Source of the DNA: Aquimarina sp.
GTDB lineage: Bacteria; Bacteroidota; Bacteroidia; Flavobacteriales; Flavobacteriaceae
Direction: 5' to 3'
DNA: 6,108 nt
NCBI GenBank assembly: GCA_011524575.1
Contig: WTKB01000286.1
Location: forward strand, 1 to 6,108
The notes beneath the pieces were generated by a model. It was not told the origin of the DNA and searched no databases. It saw only the letters and a program-made list of their open reading frames with translations. Shown one piece after another: positions 1 through 6,011 of this stretch; position 1 is the first letter of the stretch; every line of letters starts with the position of its first letter. Both the position numbers and the translations under genes were made by a program.

Positions 1-62
1 TAATAAAGTAGAAAGGAAAAAGAAACGATTTATTATATCTATTTTAAAGATTAATAGGTATA
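1..62 (+). repeat. Partial copy of palindromic repeat family B (right half)
   Basis: This stretch aligns without large gaps to positions 730-791. The first 15 bases are identical and roughly three quarters of the rest match. At the second site the sequence forms the right half of a large palindrome (628-789). Here only the right half is visible, because the window starts inside it. It lies downstream of the kbp-like gene, in the same orientation as the other copy. Whether a left half exists beyond the window cannot be seen. Confidence 0.6.
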
Positions 63-74
63 AAAAGTAGTACC

Positions 75-90
75 TTTAAACAAGCTCTTA
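75..90 (+). mobile_element. Lone end of a family A MITE-like element (terminal repeat plus TTA)
   Basis: TTTAAACAAGCTC (75-87) followed by TTA (88-90) is identical to the right end of the complete element at 4914-4929. The bases just inside this end also resemble that copy: 10 of the next 16 match when both are read inward from the end. The other end must lie left of the window, or has been lost. The end sits 13 bp downstream of the kbp-like stop codon. No separate terminator for that gene is visible between the two. Confidence 0.55.
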
Positions 91-103
91 GATTTATTAA
101 AAA

Positions 104-595
104 CTATAGTGCAGGGATTCTTAATACCTGACCTGGATAAATTTTATCTGGATGTGAAAGCATTGGTTTATTTGCTTCAAAAATCACAGTGTACTTCATA
201 GGATCTCCATATACTTTTTTAGCAATTTTACTTAAACTATCTCCAGATACTACCGTGTGAAATGTAGCTTCTGGTTGTGGCTCTGCTTCTGGTTCTGGAA
301 GTGGCTCTAAATCCATTTGATCATCCACTTGTGCAATACCTTCAGTGTTTCCAACAACTAATACTATTTTTTCCTTTGTTGTTTGATCTAAAGCAGTACC
401 TGATACTGTAGCGGTATCTCCTTCAATAGCAATCTCTAAGTCAGTCACTTCTAAACAAAGCCCTGAAATAGTTTCTTTAAGTTTCTCTATAGCTGCATTG
501 TTTTTTTCTAAAGCAGCAGCTGCATTATCCTCAGCTACAGATGTACCAAAACCTAGTTTAGCACCTGCATCTTTAATAAAAGAAAATAATCCCAT
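104..595 (-). CDS. kbp: BON-LysM protein, Kbp/YgaU family (potassium-binding protein-like)
   Basis: The 163-residue protein closely resembles Escherichia coli Kbp (YgaU, about 149 residues), a cytoplasmic K+-binding protein. Shared features are the N-terminal MGLFxFxKDAG, a BON domain (about residues 30-95, with TATVSGTALDQTTKEKIVL and then VGNTEGIAQVDDQ), and a C-terminal LysM domain (about 112-161) with SGDSLSKIAKKVYGD, IFEANKPML and PDKIYPGQVLRIP. There is no signal peptide, which fits a cytoplasmic location. Two regions differ from the E. coli protein. The helix before the BON domain (about 20-45) is rich in Ala, Glu and Lys, and a Pro/Glu-rich linker (about 97-110) joins the two domains. 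In E. coli, Kbp is linked to K+ sensing and osmotic stress; the same role here is inferred from similarity. I found no exact TAnnTTTG promoter upstream. The family assignment is firm, the precise function less so. Confidence 0.92.
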   Translation of the reverse strand: MGLFSFIKDAGAKLGFGTSVAEDNAAAALEKNNAAIEKLKETISGLCLEVTDLEIAIEGDTATVSGTALDQTTKEKIVLVVGNTEGIAQVDDQMDLEPLPEPEAEPQPEATFHTVVSGDSLSKIAKKVYGDPMKYTVIFEANKPMLSHPDKIYPGQVLRIPAL

Positions 596-627
596 AATTG
601 GTAAATTTTTAATTTATGTTCGACTAA

Positions 628-789
628 TACCAATTCTTGCTTAAAATTACTGTAAAATAAACTAGAGGATTTTTTCTTTATACGTGTTATAAAAATCAAG
701 CATAGCCTTTTAGCTATGGTTTATTTTTATAATAAAGTAGAAAGTAAAAAAGAATGATTTATTACGGTCATTTTAAGTAAGAATTGGCA
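628..789. repeat. Large imperfect palindrome, repeat family B
   Basis: The outer arms (628-655 and 762-789) are inverted repeats with 24 of 28 positions matching. The similarity continues inward with small indels (gtaa-taaa, then T-rich tracts and ctttatac/ctttctac). It ends in a central hairpin with 18 bp arms (689-706 and 713-730) and a 6 nt loop. Almost the whole 162 bp can therefore fold on itself. No ORF is present, and a second partial copy lies at 1-62. These traits suit a small non-autonomous element (MITE or REP-like), but I see no clear target duplication. The repeat fills most of the 254 bp gap between the kbp-like gene and the peptidase gene. Confidence 0.65.
689..730 (-). terminator. 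Candidate terminator of the leuS-SemiSWEET-peptidase transcript
   Basis: The arms ATAAAAAT...CATAGC and GCTATG...ATTTTTAT pair over 18 positions with two mismatches around a 6 nt loop. On the minus strand the hairpin is followed by a T-rich stretch (GATTTTTAT). It is the core of the larger palindrome and is also T-rich on the plus-strand side, so it could work in both directions. It lies about 120 bp past the peptidase stop codon, and I see no better candidate closer. The stem is AT-rich, which lowers confidence. Confidence 0.45.
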
Positions 790-849
790 TAAATGTACAA
801 AAAAATAATTCAATAATTTTATTGATTATTCTGCTATTCATACAAAAGA

Positions 850-1548
850 CTAATCATCCCTTGAACCCATGTATTGTAACACAAAATATACCAAAGTAGC
901 TAATGACCCTAATGCGGATACTAAATAAGTACGTGCAGCCCATTTTAAAGCATCTTTTGCTCCATCATGTTCCTCACGTGTAAGCATTCCAGAAGAACTT
1001 TCCAACCATGCTAATGCCCGATTACTCGCGTCATATTCTACAGGAAGTGTAATAAAAGTAAAGGCAGTAGTCACTGCAAATAATAATATTCCTAAAAGAA
1101 AAAGTTGTTGCCCAAAAGTACTACCAGAGGCGGTTAGCATCATCCCTGCCATAATAACAATATTAGAAAACTTACTAGCAATACCCACCATCGGAACAAT
1201 TTTGGAACGCATCGTAAGCCAACTATACGCCGTATTGTGTTGCACTGCATGACCTACCTCATGAGCAGAAACAGCAGCAGCAGCAGCATTTCTTTGATTA
1301 TACACTCCTTCGCTTAAATTAACCGTTTTGTCTCTAGGATTATAATGATCTGTGAGCATACCAGGTGTTGAAATTACTTTTACATCTGTGATGCCATGAT
1401 CAGCAAGCATTTTTACGGCAATTTCGTAGCCACTCATGCCATTTCTAAGGGTAAGCTCAGAATACTTCTTAAATTTACTCTTTAAACGATTGCTTACAAA
1501 AGAGCTCACTAAAAAAATCACCCCACCAATTAAATAATACATTCCCAT
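850..1548 (-). CDS. Membrane zinc metallopeptidase, YugP type (Zn_peptidase_2)
   Basis: The 232-residue protein has the zinc metallopeptidase motif HEVGH (residues 96-100), in which two His bind zinc and the Glu is catalytic. The segment LPVEYDAS (168-175) is the probable source of the third zinc ligand. This pattern, the start MYYLIGG, and GSTFGQQLFLLGILLF (142-157) match the YugP family of bacterial membrane proteases. Hydrophobic segments lie at about 2-17, 119-139, 147-169 and 206-226, so I expect about four membrane helices with the active site between the first two. Substrates of this family are poorly known. The gene starts 39 bp after the SemiSWEET stop codon and is probably co-transcribed with it. 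Met1 or Met3 could be the start; the longer form is given. Family confidence is high, physiological role unknown. Confidence 0.9.
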   Translation of the reverse strand: MGMYYLIGGVIFLVSSFVSNRLKSKFKKYSELTLRNGMSGYEIAVKMLADHGITDVKVISTPGMLTDHYNPRDKTVNLSEGVYNQRNAAAAAVSAHEVGHAVQHNTAYSWLTMRSKIVPMVGIASKFSNIVIMAGMMLTASGSTFGQQLFLLGILLFAVTTAFTFITLPVEYDASNRALAWLESSSGMLTREEHDGAKDALKWAARTYLVSALGSLATLVYFVLQYMGSRDD

Positions 1549-1587
1549 AGTTCTGTTTATTTTATTAGTGGGGAAATTACTAAAAAT

Positions 1588-1848
1588 TTATTTAAATTTC
1601 AATTTCAAGCGTAAGAGTACAAATACACTTAATAGGGTAAAAAAATTGGGTATAATCACAGGCATTTGATTAATAAGAATGCCATAAACAAGCCATAAAA
1701 ATACCCCTGAAGTCATCATTATAAGCATCGGCATTGAAATGGTCTCTGTTGATTTGGTTTTCCAAGCCTGATACACCTGTGGTAAAAAAGAGACCGTAGT
1801 TAATACTCCTGCAATCGACCCAATCCATTCTGTACTTAATACATCCAT
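1588..1848 (-). CDS. SemiSWEET-type sugar transporter (MtN3/saliva, PQ-loop family)
   Basis: The 86-residue protein has the length and three-helix layout of bacterial SemiSWEETs: helices at about 9-27, 39-59 and 63-80. These transporters work as dimers in the inner membrane and move sugars down their gradient. The PQ motif lies in helix 1 (SFLPQVYQ, 20-27), followed by the typical loop KTKSTETISMPM. Trp52 and Asn68 are 16 residues apart, as are the sugar-pocket Trp and Asn described for the Leptospira SemiSWEET, so the binding site looks intact. The substrate cannot be read from sequence. The gene sits 14 bp after leuS and 39 bp before the peptidase gene, in the same direction, with no promoter or terminator visible between them. 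The basic C-terminus (RLKLKFK) is probably cytoplasmic. Confidence 0.9.
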   Translation of the reverse strand: MDVLSTEWIGSIAGVLTTVSFLPQVYQAWKTKSTETISMPMLIMMTSGVFLWLVYGILINQMPVIIPNFFTLLSVFVLLRLKLKFK

Positions 1849-1862
1849 AATTTTTATTTAAT

Positions 1863-4691
1863 TTAACCTACAAAATTAATGATCTTACCTGGCACAACTA
1901 TTATCTTTTTAGGTTCACGTCCATTTAGTTGTTTAATGGTTCTTTCATCTTTTAATGCAATTTCTTGGATTTCCTCTTTGGTTAAATCAAGAGAAAGCTC
2001 CATTTTAAAACGCATTTTACCATTGAACGATACAGGATATGTTTTAGTATCTTCTTTTAAATATTTCTCATCAAAAAGTGGAAACTTTTCGTTGAGAATA
2101 GATGAATTACCTCCCATTCTAGACCAAAGTTCTTCACTGATATGAGGAGCATAAGGAGCTAACAAAATACAAAGAGGTTTAAGCACCTCTTCAGAAGTAC
2201 ACTTCTGAGCAGTAAGTTCGTTCACAGCAATCATAAAAGTACTTACTGAAGTATTAAAAGAGAAGTTCTCAATATCTCTAGTAACTTTATCAATTGTTTT
2301 ATGAAGCGTCTTTAAACTATCCTTACTCGCTGGAGTGGAGGTAACTTTTAATCCTTTTTCTCCTACATATAATTTCCATAATTTTTTAAGAAAATTATAC
2401 ACCCCTGTGATCCCTGCTGTACTCCAAGGTTTAGCTTGTTCTAAAGGCCCTAAAAACATTTCATACAAACGCAAGGTATCCGCACCGTACTGCTCGCAAA
2501 TCGCATCGGGGTTTACGACATTAAATTTGGACTTGGACATCTTTTCAACTTCACGACCTACGATGTATTTACCATCTTCTAGTTCAAATTCAGCATTTGC
2601 AAACTCTGGACGCCAATTTTTGAATGCTTCAACATCTAGCTCATTTGATATATTTACAAAGTCTATATGAGCATGGATCGCTTCTACCTCCTTAGATCCA
2701 GTTAGTCCTTTTGAGATAAATTTATTAGTCCCTGAAACTCGATACACAAAAGCACTTTCCCCCAAAATCATTCCCTGATTGATCATTTTTTGGAAAGGCT
2801 CTTGTACTTTTAAATATCCTAAATCATATAAAAATTTCGTCCAAAAACGTGCATACAATAGGTGTCCTGTGGCATGCTCACTTCCTCCTATGTATAAATC
2901 CACATTACCCCAATAGTCTAAAGATTCTTTTGAAGCAAAAGCATCGGTGTTATTAGGGTTCATGTACCTAAATAAATACCAAGAACTCCCTGCCCAACCT
3001 GGCATGGTATTGAGTTCTAATGGAAAAATAGTTTTATGATCTATTTTAGCATTTTCAACTACGGTATTATTTACAGTATCCCATGCCCAAATTGTAGCTC
3101 TACCTAATGGAGGCTCACCAGTTTCCGTAGGTAAATATTTTTCCACATCTGGTAAATGAATTGGAAAATATTTTGTATCAATAAGCTGAGGCATGCCATC
3201 TACGTAATAAACTGGGAAAGGTTCTCCCCAATATCTTTGACGACTAAAAACCGCATCTCTCAAACGGTACTGCGTTTTTCCTTTTCCTTGAGCTTGAACT
3301 TCTAAAGTTTTAATAGCAATTTCTGCAGCTTGTTTTGCTGGTAAATTATTTAAAAAATCAGAATTTGTAATGACCGCATTGGCCTTATCGGTATATGCCG
3401 TTTCAGAAATATCTTGATCTTTAAAAACATTTGGAATAGCAATGCCAAAGTGCTTCGCAAAATCATAATCGCGCTGGTCGCCACAAGGTACAGCCATTAC
3501 CGCACCTGTACCATAACTTGCCAATACATAGTCTCCGATCCAAACAGGAATCGGTTTTTTAGTAAAAGGATGCTCGGCATAAGCTCCAGTAAATACTCCT
3601 GAAATAGTTTTCACATCCGACATTCGATCTCGCTCGCTACGTTTTGCTGTAGCTTCGATATAACTTGTTACTGCCTCTTTTTGATCCTCCGTAGTAATTT
3701 GAGCAACCAAAGGATGTTCTGGTGCAAGTGTCATAAAACTCACTCCAAAGATCGTATCAGGTCGTGTAGTGAATACATCAATAGTTATCGGGTTATCGTG
3801 ATCTTGAATAGGAAGTACATTAAAAGAAACTGCTGCTCCTACAGATTTACCAATCCAATTACGTTGCGTTTCTTTGATAGATTCAGACCAATCCAGATCA
3901 TTTAAACCTTCTAAAAACCTATTAGCATACGCAGAAATACGCATACTCCACTGAGTCATTTTCTTACGGACTACAGGATGACCGCCACGCTCTGAAACTC
4001 CATTTACAATTTCATCATTTGCTAGTACTGTTCCCAGTACTGGACACCAATTTACTTCCGTATCAGCCAAATAAGCAATACGATACTTTAAAAGTATTTC
4101 TTGTTTTTTAACTTCAGAAAAAGCATTCCACTCTACTCCAGAAAACAAAGGGGTTTCTTCATCACAAATAGCTTCCACACCTACATTACCAGAAGTTTCA
4201 AATTTTGCAACTAAAGTTTCTATTTTTTCGGCTTTATCAAGTGCAGTATTATACCATGATTCGAATAATTGACCAAAAATCCATTGTGTCCATTTATAAT
4301 ATTCTGGACTACTCGTACGTACTTCTCTAGACCAATCAAAAGAAAAACCTATTTTATCTAATTGCTGTCGGTACCTGTTAATATTTGTTTCTGTTGTAAT
4401 TGCTGGATGCTGACCTGTTTGGATCGCATATTGCTCTGCCGGCAAACCAAAAGAATCATACCCCTGTGGATGTAATACATTAAAACCTTGATGGCGTTTA
4501 AATCGAGCGTAAATATCACTAGCAATATAACCTAATGGATGACCAACATGCAGACCTGCTCCTGATGGATAAGGAAACATATCTAAAACATAACACTTTG
4601 GAGCATCAGGGTTTATTTCTGATTTAAAAGTTTGGTTTTCAGCCCAAAATTGCTGCCATTTGGCCTCGATACTTTTAAATTCGTAATTCAT
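1863..4691 (-). CDS. leuS: Leucyl-tRNA synthetase (LeuRS)
   Basis: This cytoplasmic class I synthetase charges tRNA-Leu with leucine. Both ATP-binding signatures are intact: HVGH (residues 48-51, in PYPSGAGLHVGHPLGY) and KMSKS (717-721). The CP1 editing domain has its threonine-rich motif TTRPDTIFG (308-316) and GTGAVMAVPCGDQRDYDFA (395-412). Asp405 matches the editing Asp of the E. coli enzyme. The C-terminal domain ends in VPGKIINFVG, as is usual. At 942 residues it is about 80 longer than E. coli LeuRS. Most of the extra length is an insertion at about 149-203 and a longer segment before KMSKS (about 645-710). After NWCP (214-217), the E. coli-type zinc cysteines (CCWRC) are replaced by SERGG (233-237). 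These features look lineage-specific rather than damaging. It is the probable first gene of a three-gene transcript. The start follows a candidate -7 box by 23 bp. Confidence 0.98.
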   Translation of the reverse strand: MNYEFKSIEAKWQQFWAENQTFKSEINPDAPKCYVLDMFPYPSGAGLHVGHPLGYIASDIYARFKRHQGFNVLHPQGYDSFGLPAEQYAIQTGQHPAITTETNINRYRQQLDKIGFSFDWSREVRTSSPEYYKWTQWIFGQLFESWYNTALDKAEKIETLVAKFETSGNVGVEAICDEETPLFSGVEWNAFSEVKKQEILLKYRIAYLADTEVNWCPVLGTVLANDEIVNGVSERGGHPVVRKKMTQWSMRISAYANRFLEGLNDLDWSESIKETQRNWIGKSVGAAVSFNVLPIQDHDNPITIDVFTTRPDTIFGVSFMTLAPEHPLVAQITTEDQKEAVTSYIEATAKRSERDRMSDVKTISGVFTGAYAEHPFTKKPIPVWIGDYVLASYGTGAVMAVPCGDQRDYDFAKHFGIAIPNVFKDQDISETAYTDKANAVITNSDFLNNLPAKQAAEIAIKTLEVQAQGKGKTQYRLRDAVFSRQRYWGEPFPVYYVDGMPQLIDTKYFPIHLPDVEKYLPTETGEPPLGRATIWAWDTVNNTVVENAKIDHKTIFPLELNTMPGWAGSSWYLFRYMNPNNTDAFASKESLDYWGNVDLYIGGSEHATGHLLYARFWTKFLYDLGYLKVQEPFQKMINQGMILGESAFVYRVSGTNKFISKGLTGSKEVEAIHAHIDFVNISNELDVEAFKNWRPEFANAEFELEDGKYIVGREVEKMSKSKFNVVNPDAICEQYGADTLRLYEMFLGPLEQAKPWSTAGITGVYNFLKKLWKLYVGEKGLKVTSTPASKDSLKTLHKTIDKVTRDIENFSFNTSVSTFMIAVNELTAQKCTSEEVLKPLCILLAPYAPHISEELWSRMGGNSSILNEKFPLFDEKYLKEDTKTYPVSFNGKMRFKMELSLDLTKEEIQEIALKDERTIKQLNGREPKKIIVVPGKIINFVG

Positions 4692-4714
4692 AATTGTGAT
4701 CTTTTATAAAAAAA

Positions 4715-4722
4715 CAAAAATA
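4715..4722 (-). promoter_or_regulatory. Candidate -7 promoter box of leuS
   Basis: On the minus strand TATTTTTG matches the Bacteroidetes -7 consensus TAnnTTTG and ends 23 bp before the leuS ATG, which would give a short leader. No TTG (-33) element is found at the usual 17-23 bp spacing, because that position falls inside the upstream terminator. The call is therefore only partly supported. No Shine-Dalgarno-like sequence precedes the ATG, as is common in this phylum. Confidence 0.4.
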
Positions 4723-4730
4723 AAGTTTAT

Positions 4731-4770
4731 TAAAGTAAAAAGGCAGCTAATAGGCTGCCTTTTTACTTTA
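4731..4770 (-). terminator. Strong rho-independent terminator between the lamin-tail gene and leuS
   Basis: The 17 bp arms (4731-4747 and 4754-4770) pair perfectly around a 6 nt loop. The core is GGCAGC/GCTGCC, flanked by A and T runs on both sides. It most likely ends transcription of the secreted-protein gene before leuS. Because it is symmetrical it could act in either direction. Its outermost three bases (TTA, 4768-4770) are also the target duplication of the adjacent MITE-like element. Confidence 0.85.
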
Positions 4771-4926
4771 GAGCTTGTTTAAACCGAATACAAACTGTAA
4801 TTCAAAAGCTTAAGGTTTTGGGTTACTATTAAAAGATAAGCATACCTAGAGATATATAAATCCTTTTAAAGTGATACTAGTTCTTTAAATTTTAGATTAC
4901 AGGAAGTAATGACTTTAAACAAGCTC
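4771..4926 (+). mobile_element. Complete MITE-like element, family A (156 bp)
   Basis: The element starts with GAGCTTGTTTAAA (4771-4783) and ends with its exact inverse TTTAAACAAGCTC (4914-4926). Both ends are flanked by TTA (4768-4770 and 4927-4929), which reads as a 3 bp target-site duplication. It is too short to encode a transposase and contains no meaningful ORF. It is therefore a non-autonomous element, mobilised by a transposase encoded elsewhere. A short TIR beginning with G plus a TNA-type 3 bp duplication is typical of some IS5-group elements; that link is inference. A second copy starting at 6012 shares about 88% identity over the overlapping part. The element lies between the lamin-tail stop codon and that gene's terminator. 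Confidence 0.8.
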
Positions 4927-4978
4927 TTAATAAACTTTGATAATACCAATTAGTTGTAGCACTTAATTGATATAACTA

Positions 4979-5806
4979 TTATTCCACAACAAGTTTTAAT
5001 GTTTTCAAAGTTAATCCATCTTCAATTTGAAGTATATAAAGTCCACTACTAAGATTTGAAACTACAAAATGAGCATTATCTAACTGAGACCGTTGAAGCA
5101 ACACTCCAGAAGTACTATAAATAGATACGAACGCAGAAAAATTAATTAATGAGTTAAAACTAAGAACCTGACCTTGCTGAACAGGATTAGGTACTAATAA
5201 AGCATCTGTATTCGTATTTACAAAATACTCTTGTGTATTAAAAAATAAAGTTTGATCATCAAAAGCTGTTCCTGGAGAACCAAAATCAACTTCATTATAA
5301 GCATATTCTGCCTGTTTCCACAAACTTGCATCACTGTTATTATCTAAGGTCAAAGATCCTGTAAATTCTATACTATAACCTGCTGTAATTGGAAAAAGTG
5401 AACTTGTATAAACAACTTGACAAATTACCTGACCACCTGGTGACGTTATAATAATTTCATCTGAAGAATTACTAAGAACAAACGAATCTAAATCGTATTG
5501 AGCCTGCACACCTCCATTTGTAGTAGCATCCGCATTTCGAGCAAAAACAAAATAACTATTTGGCTGAATGATTGTCTGGCCATTAGCAGAAGATATTACA
5601 TGAAAATTACTTCCTTCATCGGCAACTACAAAACCTTGCAAGTCTATAGCTGTTGCACTATTGTTGTAAACTTCAAAATATTCCCCATCACTATCCGAAA
5701 CAGAAATCGGGTCAATCATAATTTCTGTAATGGTTAAATCCCCTGGATATTGAGCAAGAACAGAAAAGCAAATAAAAAATGAAAGTAGTAAAGTAATTGT
5801 TTTCAT
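4979..5806 (-). CDS. Secreted lamin-tail-domain protein with T9SS type A sorting domain
   Basis: The 275-residue protein starts with a typical signal peptide: MKT, a hydrophobic core TLLLSFFICFSVLA, with cleavage likely near residues 18-19. Next comes a lamin-tail domain (LTD, about 22-178), shown by LTITEIMIDP, EYFEVYNNS, IDLQGFVVAD, YFVFARN, VLSNSSDEIIITSPGG and GYSIEF. LTDs are Ig-like folds common in exported Bacteroidetes proteins. The last 70 residues (about 204-275) form a type A C-terminal sorting domain: VPNPVQQGQVLSF, VSIYSTSGVLL, LSSGLYILQIEDG and a final KTLKLVVE. Such tails direct proteins through T9SS to the cell surface or medium. No catalytic domain is present, so a binding or structural role is possible but unproven. 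It is transcribed alone: a consensus promoter lies upstream and a terminator downstream. Domain calls are firm, biological role unknown. Confidence 0.9.
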   Translation of the reverse strand: MKTITLLLSFFICFSVLAQYPGDLTITEIMIDPISVSDSDGEYFEVYNNSATAIDLQGFVVADEGSNFHVISSANGQTIIQPNSYFVFARNADATTNGGVQAQYDLDSFVLSNSSDEIIITSPGGQVICQVVYTSSLFPITAGYSIEFTGSLTLDNNSDASLWKQAEYAYNEVDFGSPGTAFDDQTLFFNTQEYFVNTNTDALLVPNPVQQGQVLSFNSLINFSAFVSIYSTSGVLLQRSQLDNAHFVVSNLSSGLYILQIEDGLTLKTLKLVVE

Positions 5807-5845
5807 TTAGTTAAAAATAAAAGGTTATTTTAAATAGATAATATG

Positions 5846-5875
5846 CAAAACTAAAGAGATAAAACCTTATTTCAA
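5846..5875 (-). promoter_or_regulatory. Flavobacterium-type promoter of the lamin-tail gene
   Basis: On the minus strand TTG (5873-5875) is followed after 19 bp by TAGTTTTG (5846-5853), an exact match to TAnnTTTG. This is the canonical -33/-7 arrangement of the Bacteroidetes primary sigma factor. The -7 box ends 39 bp before the ATG, giving a leader of about 30 nt. The position, strand and spacing all fit. Confidence 0.7.
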
Positions 5876-5937
5876 CTAGAAAACAAGCACTTTAACATAT
5901 AAAACACTCATTATTAAGTATATCTTAATTTTAAAGC

Positions 5938-5978
5938 AAAAAAAAGACAATATGAAATTTTCATATTGTCTTTTTTTT
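5938..5978. terminator. Strong bidirectional-looking terminator hairpin
   Basis: GACAATATGAAA (5946-5957) pairs perfectly with its inverse (5959-5970) around a single central base. It is flanked by eight A and eight T, so the full arms are 20 bp each; a real loop would open a few central pairs. The symmetry allows function in both directions. It lies upstream of the lamin-tail promoter, so it most likely ends a gene located right of the window and isolates this one. Apart from this hairpin, the promoter and the element at 6012, I see nothing in 5807-6108. Confidence 0.8.
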
Positions 5979-6011
5979 AAATAATTAAATATTTACTATT
6001 ATAAATTATTA

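Noticed and set aside
804..830. Hairpin just after the peptidase stop codon
   Set aside because: The arms are short, almost pure A/T and need a bulge; too weak to call a terminator.
1879..2670. Plus-strand ORFs of 88 and 111 codons inside leuS
   Set aside because: They are antisense shadows of the well-supported leuS frame; their translations show no recognisable domain.
3414..3905. Two plus-strand ORFs of 62 and 74 codons inside leuS
   Set aside because: They are antisense to conserved parts of the LeuRS editing domain and have no domain or start-signal support.
4791..4799. Possible outward promoter inside the MITE (minus strand TACAGTTTG)
   Set aside because: It resembles TAnnTTTG but has three bases between TA and TTTG. 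The terminator at 4731-4770 would also block it before leuS.
4941..4951. TAATACCAATT shared with 625-635
   Set aside because: An 11 bp AT-rich match with no extended similarity or pairing arms. It may be a remnant of family B but cannot be supported.
5498..5737. Plus-strand 79-codon ORF inside the lamin-tail gene
   Set aside because: It is antisense to the lamin-tail domain, and the composition looks like a shadow frame.
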